Origin: Flavobacterium sp.
Lineage (GTDB): Bacteria > Bacteroidota > Bacteroidia > Flavobacteriales > Flavobacteriaceae
Assembly: GCA_023251135.1 (NCBI GenBank)
Contig: JAHEZJ010000003.1
Location: 62,001-126,000 of the forward strand
DNA: 64,000 bases
Reading direction: 5' to 3'
Below are positions 26,055 to 36,501 of this stretch, in pieces. Each line of letters begins with the position of its first letter. Within the stretch, counting starts at the first letter, position 1. The notes beneath the pieces were generated by a model that was given only the letters and a program-made list of their open reading frames with translations, ran no database searches and was not told the origin of the DNA. The translations under genes and the position numbers were made by a program.

Positions 26055-26462
26055 ATGAAAAAGATTTTAAAATTAAGTTTAGTATGTGCAGTGCTTTTTA
26101 CAGGAATGAGTACGTATGCAATTGACGGGAATGAAGATTTTAATCTTCATGTATTAAAAGCCAACGGAAAGCTGATTACGTTTGCCCTAAACAAAGTGCA
26201 AAAAGCAAACCTGGCGATTTATGATAAAGATGGTAGTGTGCTTTATTCTGAAAACGCTTCAGGTAAAGAAGGCATTTTGAGAACTTTTAACCTCGAAGAA
26301 CTTCCGGCAGGAACGTATTTCTTAGAAGTGGAGGATAGTATAAAAAAAGTAAGACATGAAATTACAATTACCGATGCTACAACTGTATTGTCGAGAAAAG
26401 CAATTTCATCCAGTTATAAAGCAGGTTTTTCTGCCAAAAAAACAAGCGTAGCGGTACGCTAA
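26055..26462 (+). CDS. Small secreted beta-sandwich protein, paralogue 2
   Basis: 135 residues, very similar to the protein at 25169 throughout: signal peptide (STYA), AIDGNEDFNLHVLKANGKLI, LEELPAGTYFLEVEDS, and the tail KKTSVAVR. The duplication includes the upstream box, the promoter and the terminator, so both should respond to the same signal. Likely periplasmic or extracellular; function unknown. Confidence 0.8.
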   Translation: MKKILKLSLVCAVLFTGMSTYAIDGNEDFNLHVLKANGKLITFALNKVQKANLAIYDKDGSVLYSENASGKEGILRTFNLEELPAGTYFLEVEDSIKKVRHEITITDATTVLSRKAISSSYKAGFSAKKTSVAVR

Positions 26463-26523
26463 AAAGTTTATACTTCAACAGTATAAAAGTGAGTTTATCT
26501 AGTTAGTAAAAATAGTACATTTT

Positions 26524-26557
26524 AAACAGCTCTTTGTCGTTATCGAGCTGTTTTTTT
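26524..26557 (+). terminator. Terminator of paralogue 2
   Basis: AAACAGCTC / GAGCTGTTT with T run; sister of 25659-25695. Confidence 0.88.
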
Positions 26558-26826
26558 ATGTTCATTTTTAATCTCAAACAACTGATCTTTATAATTTTAG
26601 AAAAATATTCTTAATAATTATAAAAAGGTATTTTATACACTATTAAAAAAATAGCAAATAAAAACATCCATCATCCCAGTAAATACGTACATAGTTCAGG
26701 TAAAACACAGAAACATCTTTAATTCAGCAATTTAAGTATTGAAAAAAGTAAGTTTTTTGCATAAAATTAAATTTCTATTTGTAGTTTTACGCGTTGCAAA
26801 ATGAGTAATAAACAATTAAAAAAGAC
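26558..26826. other. Intergenic region before paralogue 3, no gene
   Basis: AT-rich. The conserved box of the first two paralogues is absent, so the third is probably regulated differently. Confidence 0.45.
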
Positions 26827-27213
26827 ATGACAAATTTAACGAAGGTGGGCTTAGTTGTTGCCGTATTTCTAACAACAATTTTTACGTATGCATTTGATGG
26901 AAAAGGGGATTATATTTTGAATATAAAAACCGGAAATGGAAAGGTAGTTAGTTTTACTTTAAACTCCATTGAGAAATCAGTTTTTACTATCTATGATGAA
27001 AACAATAATTTGGTTTACACAGGAGAAGCTGCTTCAAACCAATTAGAGACTTCAAAAACTTTAAGTTTAGAGGCATATCCTGCCGGAACTTACATCCTGG
27101 AAGTAAAAGAAAATGGTAAAGTTGCCAAACATGAAATTAAGGTTTCTACTAAGAAATCAAAAACTGTAAAGATGGACGAATCAGTGAATAAAAGCCCTGC
27201 TTTCCGTCGCTAA
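26827..27213 (+). CDS. Small secreted beta-sandwich protein, diverged paralogue 3
   Basis: 128 residues: signal peptide (FTYA), then the same one-domain pattern (GKVVSFTLNSIEKSVFTIYD, LEAYPAGTYILEVKENGK, KHEIKVS) and a basic tail ending PAFRR. Clearly related to its two neighbours but more diverged, with its own promoter region. Function unknown. Confidence 0.75.
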   Translation: MTNLTKVGLVVAVFLTTIFTYAFDGKGDYILNIKTGNGKVVSFTLNSIEKSVFTIYDENNNLVYTGEAASNQLETSKTLSLEAYPAGTYILEVKENGKVAKHEIKVSTKKSKTVKMDESVNKSPAFRR

Positions 27214-27232
27214 TTGTTTTTACTTGAAATTG

Positions 27233-27264
27233 AAAAGCATCAGCCCGGCTGATGCTTTTTTTTT
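27233..27264 (+). terminator. Terminator of paralogue 3
   Basis: AGCATCAGCC / GGCTGATGCT stem with T run. On the minus strand the flanking A run also allows some use by the convergent gene. Confidence 0.85.
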
Positions 27265-27266
27265 GT

Positions 27267-27734
27267 TTATTCCTTTTCTTTCCCTCGTAATTCATTCCCT
27301 ATTTGAACTAGCTTCCAAAACACAACAACATCTTGCGGTATAGGAATTTTTAGCTCATTGATTTTTAAATCTTCTCTATAAAGTGACGAATTCAAAATAG
27401 CATAACTTAAATCGAAAACATCAATTGCTGTGCAGCTTTGTTTAAACTCAGGTCGTAATTCCTGACTATGAGCAAAACAAACATTCCCAGTTTCTTTCTC
27501 ATCCATAAACAGTAAGCCGTAACCATTTGCAATAAATTGAAACGTTTCGGGATTTAATGCCATACCATTATTTTCTGCTTTTTGAAAAAGCATCTCCAGC
27601 GTAAAATAGCTTTGACTGTTCTCTAACGCTACTTTTAAAATAAGCTCTTCCAACTCAGCATTAACAGCAAGCCCAACTCTATGTTCTACAAGACGCAAAT
27701 TATTAATTTTACTTAAATAGTCTTCAATTCTCAT
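27267..27734 (-). CDS. Hypothetical protein, 155 aa
   Basis: Soluble, mostly helical, with a hydrophobic centre (FIANGYGLLFMDEKETGN). No recognised domain. Convergent with the small secreted-protein cluster and without an operon partner. Confidence 0.6.
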   Translation of the reverse strand: MRIEDYLSKINNLRLVEHRVGLAVNAELEELILKVALENSQSYFTLEMLFQKAENNGMALNPETFQFIANGYGLLFMDEKETGNVCFAHSQELRPEFKQSCTAIDVFDLSYAILNSSLYREDLKINELKIPIPQDVVVFWKLVQIGNELRGKEKE

Positions 27735-27925
27735 ACTGCCGTCCTCTAAATCTTTATAAAGTTAGATTATTTTTTAGCGTAACTAAAATATTTTCAAGCC
27801 TTAAACGTTTTTATATCCATAAGAAATTATTTACCAGACAAGAATTTACTATTGTTTTCGACTCTAATTTTATCGATAAAGTCAAAAAAACATCGCCAAA
27901 ATGCATGTTATATTACTGATTTAGA

Positions 27926-27933
27926 TATATTTG
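27926..27933 (+). promoter_or_regulatory. Probable -7 box TATATTTG
   Basis: Bacteroidota -7 consensus about 98 bases before ATG 28031, leaving a long leader; no strong -33 element. Confidence 0.4.
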
Positions 27934-28030
27934 CAAAAAACACAATCAGCTAACATTAAATAATTCTCTTGCTTTTAAATTGTTCCAAAAAAATATAAAT
28001 AATATCAAGTCCCCATTTAAATCTATTTCC

Positions 28031-28411
28031 ATGAAAGAAAAACTAGCTGTTCTAGTGCTATTGACTCTTTTTTCAATTCGTGTTTCTGCTCAGGATGAAA
28101 AATTTTATCAAACGACTAAAGTAAGCGACAAATACGTTTATGTTGATGTGATGAAAACCTATGAAAGGGTTGCCGCAAAAGGCTACAAATCTGTAGATTT
28201 ATTTCAAAAGTTAGGAAACTCCTCGTACGCCAAATGTAATATGGACAAAGCCGCCAAATGGTACCGCGAGCTTTTTGCCCTTACCACCGATTTAGAACCT
28301 GAATATTACTACCGCTATGCAGAATCACTGCGATCGATTTCCCTATATCAGGAAGCCGACGCTCTTATTGAAAAATTAAAAACAAAAGTTCCGGTAAAAA
28401 AGAAAGCTTAA
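28031..28411 (+). CDS. Stand-alone TPR protein resembling the N-terminus of PorE/OmpA-type proteins
   Basis: 126 residues from ATG 28031, where a signal peptide begins (ending RVSAQ). The mature part (YVDVMKTYERVAAKGYKSVD, LFQKLGNSSYAKCNMDKAAK, WYRELFALTTDLEPEYYYRY) is the TPR start that in Flavobacteriia normally opens a ~640-residue TPR / beta-propeller / OmpA protein of the PorE group. Here the frame stops cleanly after the TPRs (KVPVKKKA). It may be a remnant or a small partner; no propeller or OmpA part follows. Confidence 0.7.
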   Translation: MKEKLAVLVLLTLFSIRVSAQDEKFYQTTKVSDKYVYVDVMKTYERVAAKGYKSVDLFQKLGNSSYAKCNMDKAAKWYRELFALTTDLEPEYYYRYAESLRSISLYQEADALIEKLKTKVPVKKKA

Positions 28412-28434
28412 TTCGCTAAAAACAACCACAATAT

Positions 28435-28565
28435 TGTCATTTCGACCGAAGGGAGACTCGAGTGATAGCGAATAGGCGAAGCAAATCACATTCGAAACGC
28501 TACAAAGATTAGCGACTTTCTTTGCGGAAATACTGGGGTGATTTCTCCCTTCGGTCGAAATGACA
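28435..28565. repeat. 131-bp palindromic element (TGTCATTTCGACCGAAGGGAG ends)
   Basis: Perfect 21-bp terminal inverted repeats, 28435-28455 and 28545-28565, around a gene-free centre. A shortened relative lies at 30804-30903 with the same centre and the same flanks (AACAACCACAATA before, AAACTGTAT after). Its outer bases TGTCATT.CGA agree with the GIY-YIG-linked element at 1031-1542. Confidence 0.85.
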
Positions 28566-28579
28566 AACTGTATGGAGTT

Positions 28580-30157
28580 TTAGTTCTTTATTATTTTCTT
28601 TGAGATGATAGTTCCGTTAACTTTAGCTCTCAAAATATAAGTACCTGGATTTAGCTTAGAAACATCAATTTTATCAGCAGTAAAATCAGTTTTATTGCTT
28701 ACTAACTTTCCATTTAAATCAAAAATCTGAGCATTTTCAACTTGGTTATTATTTTCAGCCTGTATACTTACAAAGTCAGTTGCAGGATTTGGGTAAAATA
28801 CCAAAGGTGATCTACTTTCTATTAATGGAGTACTTAAGTTATTACTATACTTCCATAATTTGCGCCCCTTTGCGTAATATATATCGCCATTATAAACAAT
28901 GGCGTCTCTTATATTATCTAGTACACTAATGTTTTCAATTGTATTTAATGCTCTATTAAAAATCCACCCTTTTCTCGAATATTTATCCTTATCTATTTCT
29001 GATATAAAATACTCATTATTATTAATTTTAAAAATCTTAGAACAATCAAATAAATAAATGAAAGCATCAGTCTGTTCTATAGTATTTGATAATTGCTTTA
29101 AATTTGACACTTTGTAAGTTGCAAAATCAAATGACACTAAAGATGCGGCTCCTATTTCATTAGATGAAAGGAAAAGCAAAGAATTATCTATTTTAATAAA
29201 ATTCGAGGGTGAAAAATATTTTTGACTTGTGTGCGTATATATTTCGTTCAAAGTTCTATTTGCTGGATCAAATTTCCATATTGACAACTTATGCTTATTC
29301 GCAGAAAAAAATATGAAATACAAATTATTATTTACCTCTATCGCAGAACTATAATTCACTAAATCACTTTGTGCATTCCACACACTTCCAATATTTTTTG
29401 TATTTTCAAGCGTTCCATCTGTTTCATAGAGAAAATGTCTCGTAATAAAATACAACTTGTTGTTAAATTTTATATACTGAGATAATGCATTTGTACCTGA
29501 GTATCCCGAACCATTTCCGCTTAATAATGGACTAATAGGATAAGTTCCTTCTGCGGTTCCATCACTTCTCCAGATTCTACTGCTACTTAATCCTGTAGCT
29601 GAAATCGTGAATATAAAATTCCCATTCAACTCGCCTACAAAACTTGGGTCAAAAAAGTAATTCTGAATATCTTTAATCATTACAGCCCCACCTATAGATC
29701 CATCTGTTCTCCAAACTTGCAAATGATCGTTACCTATCCTAATTAAAAAAAAAACATAGTCTCCCACAGGAAATATCCTCAGAACTCTTTCCTTTAGAAA
29801 ATTTGTCAATTTTATGGTACCATTTGTCGTTCCGTCAGTTTTCCATATGTCAGAAAAATTTTCAGTGCCTGCTATAAAATACAAGTCATCTTTGAAGGTT
29901 ACAGAATAATCTTCCGACAATAGGGGATAAGATCCTTTTTTTCCAGGGTAAATATCTGCTATCATTTTTGTATTATTGGAAGTTCCATCCGATTTCCATA
30001 CTTCTCGACCAAACTCCTCATCATATCCTTCAAAGAGAATATGATCATTAAATTTTATAAAGTAATCAGGATTTCCATAAAAATCATAAATTTTTTGTTG
30101 AGCGCTAAGATTAGTAAAATTAAAAACGAAGATAAAGAAGAGTAGTTTTGTTTTCAT
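28580..30157 (-). CDS. ELWxxDGT-repeat protein with T9SS type A sorting domain, copy 1
   Basis: 525 residues from ATG 30157, giving a signal peptide (NLSAQ). Several ELWxxDGT-type repeats (VWKSDGTSNNT, DIWKTDGTTNGT, VWRTDGS, IWRSDGTAEGT), thought to form a propeller-like surface domain. The last ~75 residues are a type A sorting domain (FYPNPATDFVSI ... LNPGTYILRAKVNGTIISKK), so it should be exported by the type 9 system and anchored or released at the surface. Paralogue at 31014. Confidence 0.9.
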   Translation of the reverse strand: MKTKLLFFIFVFNFTNLSAQQKIYDFYGNPDYFIKFNDHILFEGYDEEFGREVWKSDGTSNNTKMIADIYPGKKGSYPLLSEDYSVTFKDDLYFIAGTENFSDIWKTDGTTNGTIKLTNFLKERVLRIFPVGDYVFFLIRIGNDHLQVWRTDGSIGGAVMIKDIQNYFFDPSFVGELNGNFIFTISATGLSSSRIWRSDGTAEGTYPISPLLSGNGSGYSGTNALSQYIKFNNKLYFITRHFLYETDGTLENTKNIGSVWNAQSDLVNYSSAIEVNNNLYFIFFSANKHKLSIWKFDPANRTLNEIYTHTSQKYFSPSNFIKIDNSLLFLSSNEIGAASLVSFDFATYKVSNLKQLSNTIEQTDAFIYLFDCSKIFKINNNEYFISEIDKDKYSRKGWIFNRALNTIENISVLDNIRDAIVYNGDIYYAKGRKLWKYSNNLSTPLIESRSPLVFYPNPATDFVSIQAENNNQVENAQIFDLNGKLVSNKTDFTADKIDVSKLNPGTYILRAKVNGTIISKKIIKN

Positions 30158-30374
30158 TAAAGGCAATGGTTGATAATTTAATGCATAATATTGTTAAAAA
30201 AGGCGCAAATATATAATGATTATTATTACAAATATCATTAGTAAAAAATATAAAAATCATGTATACAAAAAGAGATTTGACAGTTCAACCAAACCACTTT
30301 TTAATAAAAATACGAGAAAAGAAAAAAACATATTTCCCTTCTTGTGCCAGCGCGATAAATTAAATACAAAAGCT

Positions 30375-30716
30375 ATGAATCATGATACCAAAGAACTTTT
30401 TAATTATTTAAATCAGTCTATAGCAAATAATGCAACTTACAGAGAGTTATCGAATTTATGTTTAACATTATTTTGTACTTGTAGCATTTTACCAGAAAGG
30501 TTTGAGACAACAATTATTAACAAAGAAAAATTAGCAAAAATATTTTCTAAAATCGCAAAAGAGAAAAATATTGTTTCTTATCCACCAACTGCTTCATTTT
30601 ATGGAGCTTCATTTCATAACACTCATAATAAAGGACATTGGCTAGAAGTAATGGCTAGCGTACTTAAATTAGCACGAGAGCCAAATATAAAAGAAGCTAA
30701 AAATTTATTAGCATAA
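30375..30716 (+). CDS. Hypothetical protein, 113 aa
   Basis: Start ATG 30375 (MNHDTKELFNYLNQSIANN) chosen because the frame further upstream is AT-rich and basic like non-coding DNA; a start at 30216 is possible. Helical, soluble, no recognised family. It sits between the two ELWxxDGT genes, on the opposite strand, within a duplicated neighbourhood. Confidence 0.5.
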   Translation: MNHDTKELFNYLNQSIANNATYRELSNLCLTLFCTCSILPERFETTIINKEKLAKIFSKIAKEKNIVSYPPTASFYGASFHNTHNKGHWLEVMASVLKLAREPNIKEAKNLLA

Positions 30717-31013
30717 CTGCTGTTAGGATGAGCAACTCCTTCGTGCATTGCTTTGGATTCATCTGGAAATACTCACCAGCAACGAGAAAAACAACCACAA
30801 TACTGTCATTTCGACGAAGGAGAAATCACATTCGAAACTCTACAAAGATTGGCGACTTTCTTTGAGGAAATACTGGTGTGATTTCTCGCACCTCGAAATG
30901 ACAAACTGTATAGAGTTTCATTCTTTGTGTTCACAAGCGAGACGCTTGCTCTAACAAGGAGGCACTTTCATTAAATGATTAAATTTTCATTTTTATAGAA
31001 GCTTCCTTAACTT
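30717..31013. repeat. Gene-free region with second palindromic element and GACGC hairpin
   Basis: The element at 30804-30903 (TGTCATTTCGACGAAGGAG... ending CTCGAAATGACA) is a 100-bp relative of 28435-28565 with imperfect ends. Around 30936 a short AGCGAGACGCTTGCTC hairpin follows, like GGGACGCTTGCGTC near 62480. Confidence 0.75.
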
Positions 31014-32618
31014 TTAGTTTTTAATGATCTTTTTATTAATCAAAGTTCCATTCCATTTTATTTGAGCAGTATAAATCCCTTTAGGTAAAGGAGATATATC
31101 AATTTGAGAGGAATTTGACAACGTCTGAACCAATTTCCCATTTAAGTCAAAAACACTTATGTTTTCAACTTCATTATTATTATCAATATTTAATTGCATA
31201 ACATCAGATGATGGATTTGGGTAAAAAACAATCGCCTTTTTTTGAGTTACATCAATTGTGCTTAAATTATTGGTGTACTTCCAAAATCTATTTTCTTTAG
31301 AATAATATAGATAGTCTTTATAAATAAAAGGGTTCCAAATATTGTCTAATGCACTAATATTTTGAACACTTTGCGTACTAGAATTGAATACCCATCCCTT
31401 TCTGTCATAATTTTTATCTATTACTGAAAGAATTAAACTTTCCTCATGATTAATTTTTATAATAGAACCATTAGTATTAGCCAAATTAGTTACAGGCAAT
31501 GTCAAATCATTCGATGCTGCTAACTGTTTAATATTTACAATAGTATTATCAGTAAGATTTAACGATACTAATTCTGTACCTGCAGTTTCATTTGAAGTGG
31601 TAAAAATCAGAGAATTCCCAATATTAACTAAATTTGACGCAAAAAAATACTCACTGGTAGTCTTTTCATAAACTGTAGTAATGGTTTTATTGATCATATT
31701 ATACTTTAATATTACTAAGTTATTACTATTTGACATATAACTTTTAACGGTAAAAAACATTAAATATAAATCGTTATTTACTACAATAACATCATCATAG
31801 TGAACCAAATTTCCCAAACTTCTTACCCTGGCAACATTTTTTGTGTTTTCGAGAGTTCCATCAGTTTCAAACAAAAAATATCTGGTAGTAAAATAGAGTT
31901 TCCCATTAGCTTCAATAAACTGTGTTAGAATAGAAGTTCCTCCACTCCCATCAAGATAACCTGAACCGTTACCATCATATTCATCAATTAAAGGAAATGT
32001 TCCTTCAGATGTTCCATCGCTTCTCCAAACTCTTGAATTATTAGTCCCAGGAGGCTGAAATGAAAATATAAAAGTATTATTACATTTCCCTTCAAAAGAA
32101 GGCGAATTCCAAATCGACAAATTATCTTTTATTAAAACAGTTCCTATAGTTGTTCCGTCAGTTTTCCAAACCTCTAATTTTTCATTATCTTTTTTAAGTA
32201 GAAAATAAATTACATTCCCAACTGTTGTTAATTTTAAAACTCTTCCGTTAATAAAATTAGTTATTTTTTCCGTTCCGTTTTCAGTACCATCAGTTTTCCA
32301 TATTTCTCCTAACGAATTTTCATCTTTTGCCAGAAAATAGAGCTTATTATTCAAAACTGCGGCATTTAGCGCTAATGAACGAGCTATCCCATTACTACTC
32401 CCCGAATAAATATCCTTTACTAAAGTCGTATTTGCCGCTGTTCCATCACTCTGCCAAACCTCTAAACCTGTACTCGGTTGAGAAGCGGTAAAAAAAATCT
32501 TGCCATTAAGTTGTATACAATTCCCTGAACCCCCTGGAGCAAAATTATAAATTTCCTGTTGTGCGTTAACTTCAATAAATAAAAGACTTAAAAAAAGTAA
32601 AAGTAATTTTCTTTTCAT
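31014..32618 (-). CDS. ELWxxDGT-repeat protein with T9SS type A sorting domain, copy 2
   Basis: 534 residues; signal peptide ending EVNAQ, ELWxxDGT repeats (VWQSDGTAANT, EIWKTDGTENGT, VWKTDGTTIGT, VWRSDGTSEGT) and a C-terminal sorting domain (FYPNPSSDVMQLNI ... LPKGIYTAQIKWNGTLINKK). Clearly a duplicate of the protein at 28580, and each copy has a related palindromic element just past its 3' end, so the duplicated block included the repeat. Confidence 0.9.
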   Translation of the reverse strand: MKRKLLLLFLSLLFIEVNAQQEIYNFAPGGSGNCIQLNGKIFFTASQPSTGLEVWQSDGTAANTTLVKDIYSGSSNGIARSLALNAAVLNNKLYFLAKDENSLGEIWKTDGTENGTEKITNFINGRVLKLTTVGNVIYFLLKKDNEKLEVWKTDGTTIGTVLIKDNLSIWNSPSFEGKCNNTFIFSFQPPGTNNSRVWRSDGTSEGTFPLIDEYDGNGSGYLDGSGGTSILTQFIEANGKLYFTTRYFLFETDGTLENTKNVARVRSLGNLVHYDDVIVVNNDLYLMFFTVKSYMSNSNNLVILKYNMINKTITTVYEKTTSEYFFASNLVNIGNSLIFTTSNETAGTELVSLNLTDNTIVNIKQLAASNDLTLPVTNLANTNGSIIKINHEESLILSVIDKNYDRKGWVFNSSTQSVQNISALDNIWNPFIYKDYLYYSKENRFWKYTNNLSTIDVTQKKAIVFYPNPSSDVMQLNIDNNNEVENISVFDLNGKLVQTLSNSSQIDISPLPKGIYTAQIKWNGTLINKKIIKN

Positions 32619-32758
32619 AGGGTTTTAATAGTATAAATTTAGTTAGACAATAGCTTGAAAAATTAGTACGTAAATATATACTAATAATTAAAAAGTAGTA
32701 AAAAAAATAGAGGATTAATTAAAAAACTAATCCTCTACTTTCTTGATCCTCAAAATAG

Positions 32759-35700
32759 CTACATATTCCTTCTATACTGCCCGCCTACTTCAAACAAGGC
32801 TGAAGTAATCTGACCTAACGAACAAACTTTTGTGGCTTCCATTAAATGATCGAATAGATTTTCGTTTTTAATGGCGGCTTCCTGTAGTTGGCGCAAGTGC
32901 TCGTTTACTTTTGCTTCGTGAAACTGGTGTAAGTTATCGAGCATCGTAATTTGATATTGTTTTTCTTCTTCGGTGGCGCGAATTACTTCTGCCGGAATAA
33001 CCGTTGGAGATCCTTTTGAACTTAAGAAGGTGTTTACCCCAACAATTGGGAAGTCTCCGTTGTGTTTCAGGGTTTCGTAATACAAGCTTTCTTCCTGAAT
33101 TTTAGAACGTTGATACATGGTTTCCATGGCACCTAATACTCCGCCACGTTCTGTGATACGGTCGAATTCTTGTAGAACGGCAGCTTCTACCAAATCGGTT
33201 AATTCTTCGATGATAAACGATCCCTGAATTGGGTTCTCGTTTTTCGCCAGACCTAATTCTTTATTGATAATCAACTGAATTGCCATTGCTCTACGCACTG
33301 ATTCTTCGGTTGGTGTGGTAATCGCTTCGTCGTAAGCATTCGTGTGCAATGAATTACAGTTGTCGTAAATTGCATACAAAGCCTGTAAAGTAGTACGGAT
33401 ATCATTAAAATCAATTTCCTGTGCGTGTAACGAACGCCCGGAAGTTTGAATGTGATATTTTAGCATTTGTGCTCTTTCGTTGGCTCCGTATTTGTTTTTC
33501 ATGGCTTTAGCCCAAATCTTACGCGCCACACGACCAATTACTGAATATTCAGGGTCTACTCCGTTCGAGAAGAAGAACGATAAGTTTGGGCCAAAATCGT
33601 TGATGCTCATGCCACGGCTTAAGTAATATTCCACGTAAGTGAAACCATTCGAAAGCGTAAAGGCCAACTGTGTAATTGGGTTCGCTCCTGCCTCGGCAAT
33701 ATGATATCCTGAAATCGAAACAGAATAAAAGTTACGAACGTTTTTCGTAATAAAATATTCCTGCACGTCTCCCATTAATCGCAAAGCAAATTCGGTAGAG
33801 AAAATACAAGTGTTTTGCGCCTGATCTTCTTTTAAAATATCCGCCTGAACCGTTCCGCGAACCTGTGATAAGGTTTTGGTTTTAATGTCGTTATAAACGT
33901 CCAAAGGTAAAACCTGATCTCCGGTAACCCCCAAAAGCATTAATCCTAAACCGTTATTTCCTTCCGGTAAATCGCCTTGGTATTTCGGACGTTCTGTTCC
34001 TTTTTCCTTGTATATTTTGTTGATTTTAGCTTCAACTTCTTTTTCTAAATCATTGGCTTTGATGTAATATTCACATTGCTGATCGATCGCCGCGTTCATA
34101 AAAAAGCCTAACAACATTGGCGCAGGTCCGTTGATGGTCATACTTACCGAGGTTAAAGCGTGAACCAAATCGAAACCTGAATATAGTTTTTTAGCATCGT
34201 CCAAACAACAAATCGAAACTCCGGCATTACCGATTTTTCCATAAATATCAGGACGAATATCCGGATCGTTTCCGTATAAAGTCACACTATCAAAAGCGGT
34301 CGAAAGTCGTTTTGCCGGCAATCCTGCGCTCACATAATGAAAACGTTTGTTGGTTCTTTCCGGTCCGCCCTCACCTGCAAACATTCTTGACGGATCTTCG
34401 CCTTCACGTTTAAACGGGTACAATCCCGAAGCAAACGGAAATTCTCCCGGAACATTTTCCTGTAAATTCCAACGCAAAACATCGCCCCAAGCTTCGTACT
34501 TAGGCAAAGCAATTTTTGGGATTTGTAAATGTGATAAGCTTTCAGAATGAGTCGCGATTTTAATTTCTTTATCACGCACCTTAAAGCTGTACACCGGATT
34601 TTTATATTTGGCTACTTTTTCGTCCCAATTCAGGATAATTTCCCAGTTGTACGGATCTAAATCCATTTTTACCTTATCAAACTGATTGAGTAACAGGTTC
34701 AAAAAGATTCTGTTTTCGTCATGTGCTTCCGTAGCGCTTGGTAAAACAGTAGAATCATCGATTCCGGCTTTATTAATTTGCGGAACTTTCCCTGAAACCG
34801 ATTCTATGGTTTTAAAGATTCCGTATAATTTCTGTGCTACTTTTTGCTGCGAAAGCGCACTTTCGTCATAAGATCGGTTGTTCTCTGCAATTTCTGATAA
34901 GTAACGGGTTCTGTGTGGCGGAATCACGAAGATTTTCTCACTCATTTCCTTTGTAATCTGAAAAGTCGATTTCAACTCTGATTGCGTTTTCTCCACAATC
35001 TTGTCCATGATCGCTTTATAAAGCGTGTTCATTCCCGGATCGTTAAACTGAGAAGCAATGGTTCCGAAAACCGGCATTTCATCCGGGTTCTTATCCCATA
35101 AATTATGATTGCGCTGGTATTGCTTTTTAACGTCACGAATGGCGTCAAGAGCACCTCTTTTGTCAAACTTGTTCAAAGCTACCAAATCGGCAAAATCAAG
35201 CATGTCGATTTTCTCCAATTGTGTTGCTGCTCCAAACTCCGGTGTCATTACATATAAGGATACATCAGAGTGATCCATAATCTCGGTGTCGGATTGTCCG
35301 ATTCCTGAAGTTTCAAGAATAATCAAATCGTATTTTGCTGCTTTTAAAACCTGAATGGCCTCGGCAACATATTTAGATAAGGCCAAGTTCGACTGACGTG
35401 TCGCCAGCGAGCGCATATATACACGAGGATTGTTAATGGCATTCATACGGATTCTGTCTCCTAATAATGCTCCTCCAGTTTTTCTTTTTGACGGATCGAC
35501 AGAAATCAATCCGATTGTTTTTTCAGGGAAATCAATTAAAAAACGACGAACGAGTTCATCTACCAAAGACGATTTTCCGGCTCCACCAGTTCCGGTAATT
35601 CCAAGAACCGGAATTATAGAATTGGTATTGCTTTCGTGAATCTGATCAAAAACAGGTTTTGCGATTTCAGGGAAATTCTCCGCTGCCGAAATCAAACGTG

Positions 35701-36199
35701 CAATTGCTGTTGGAATTTTATTTTCGATATGATCAATTTCTCCGTTTAACTGATCTCCAATTGGATAATCGGCACGTTGCACCAAATCATTAATCATTCC
35801 CTGCAAACCTAACGAACGGCCATCATCCGGAGAATAAATTCTCGTGATACCATATTCGTGTAATTCTGAAATCTCGCTAGGCAGAATTACTCCGCCTCCG
35901 CCTCCAAAAATTTTGATATGCCCTGCTCCTTTTTCTTTTAGCAAGTCATACATATATTTAAAATACTCATTATGCCCTCCTTGGTAAGATGTCATAGCAA
36001 TCGCATTTGCATCTTCCTGAATAGCAGTATTCACCACTTCTTCAACACTACGGTCGTGCCCAAGGTGAATAACCTCAACTCCAGTGGACTGAATAATACG
36101 GCGCATGATGTTTATCGCTGCATCATGTCCGTCAAAAAGAGACGCTGCGGTTACAATTCTTACTTTATTTTTAGGAATATATGGTATTTGTTGTTCCAT
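32759..36199 (-). CDS. icmF: Fused acyl-CoA mutase with G-protein chaperone (IcmF type)
   Basis: 1146 residues joining three parts: an N-terminal B12-binding domain ([11 protein letters not shown], with the DxHxxG-like site at residues 23-28), a MeaB-like GTPase (P-loop GTGGAGKS at 203-210, ALNKFDKRG), and the large mutase TIM-barrel part. The order B12-GTPase-mutase is that of IcmF, which interconverts isobutyryl-CoA and n-butyryl-CoA (some use other branched acyl-CoAs) while the GTPase part guards cofactor loading. Length is right. Single gene; the substrate is inferred from architecture. Confidence 0.93.
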   Translation of the reverse strand: MEQQIPYIPKNKVRIVTAASLFDGHDAAINIMRRIIQSTGVEVIHLGHDRSVEEVVNTAIQEDANAIAMTSYQGGHNEYFKYMYDLLKEKGAGHIKIFGGGGGVILPSEISELHEYGITRIYSPDDGRSLGLQGMINDLVQRADYPIGDQLNGEIDHIENKIPTAIARLISAAENFPEIAKPVFDQIHESNTNSIIPVLGITGTGGAGKSSLVDELVRRFLIDFPEKTIGLISVDPSKRKTGGALLGDRIRMNAINNPRVYMRSLATRQSNLALSKYVAEAIQVLKAAKYDLIILETSGIGQSDTEIMDHSDVSLYVMTPEFGAATQLEKIDMLDFADLVALNKFDKRGALDAIRDVKKQYQRNHNLWDKNPDEMPVFGTIASQFNDPGMNTLYKAIMDKIVEKTQSELKSTFQITKEMSEKIFVIPPHRTRYLSEIAENNRSYDESALSQQKVAQKLYGIFKTIESVSGKVPQINKAGIDDSTVLPSATEAHDENRIFLNLLLNQFDKVKMDLDPYNWEIILNWDEKVAKYKNPVYSFKVRDKEIKIATHSESLSHLQIPKIALPKYEAWGDVLRWNLQENVPGEFPFASGLYPFKREGEDPSRMFAGEGGPERTNKRFHYVSAGLPAKRLSTAFDSVTLYGNDPDIRPDIYGKIGNAGVSICCLDDAKKLYSGFDLVHALTSVSMTINGPAPMLLGFFMNAAIDQQCEYYIKANDLEKEVEAKINKIYKEKGTERPKYQGDLPEGNNGLGLMLLGVTGDQVLPLDVYNDIKTKTLSQVRGTVQADILKEDQAQNTCIFSTEFALRLMGDVQEYFITKNVRNFYSVSISGYHIAEAGANPITQLAFTLSNGFTYVEYYLSRGMSINDFGPNLSFFFSNGVDPEYSVIGRVARKIWAKAMKNKYGANERAQMLKYHIQTSGRSLHAQEIDFNDIRTTLQALYAIYDNCNSLHTNAYDEAITTPTEESVRRAMAIQLIINKELGLAKNENPIQGSFIIEELTDLVEAAVLQEFDRITERGGVLGAMETMYQRSKIQEESLYYETLKHNGDFPIVGVNTFLSSKGSPTVIPAEVIRATEEEKQYQITMLDNLHQFHEAKVNEHLRQLQEAAIKNENLFDHLMEATKVCSLGQITSALFEVGGQYRRNM

Positions 36200-36404
36200 T
36201 TTATGAATATGATAATTTTAAGGGAGCAATTTACAAAATATTACAACATTTGATCATGCTAATATCTTTTTGTTAACAAAAAAAAGAATCTTTTTTAATT
36301 CAGAGGGGTAACAATTTGAATACTAAGTTGATTTATCCTATATAAGTCTTATAAAAATGTTAACAACATGGCAATCTTGAAATATTTAAACAAAATACAA
36401 CAAC
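36200..36404. other. Divergent upstream region of icmF and the L,D-transpeptidase gene
   Basis: AT-rich, no gene. Must contain the icmF promoter on the minus strand, which I could not place with confidence. Confidence 0.4.
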
Positions 36405-36433
36405 TTGAAAACCAGTATTGTAAACTAATTTAG
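36405..36433 (+). promoter_or_regulatory. Promoter TTG-N18-TAATTTAG
   Basis: TTG 36405-36407 and TAATTTAG 36426-36433, the same -7 variant as at 25123 and 26007, followed by a leader of about 65 bases to ATG 36502. Confidence 0.55.
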
Positions 36434-36501
36434 TAGTATAGAAAAACCCCAAATTTTTACTTAAAACTACCTACAAAAGTAACAATGTAAAAATTAAAAA
36501 A

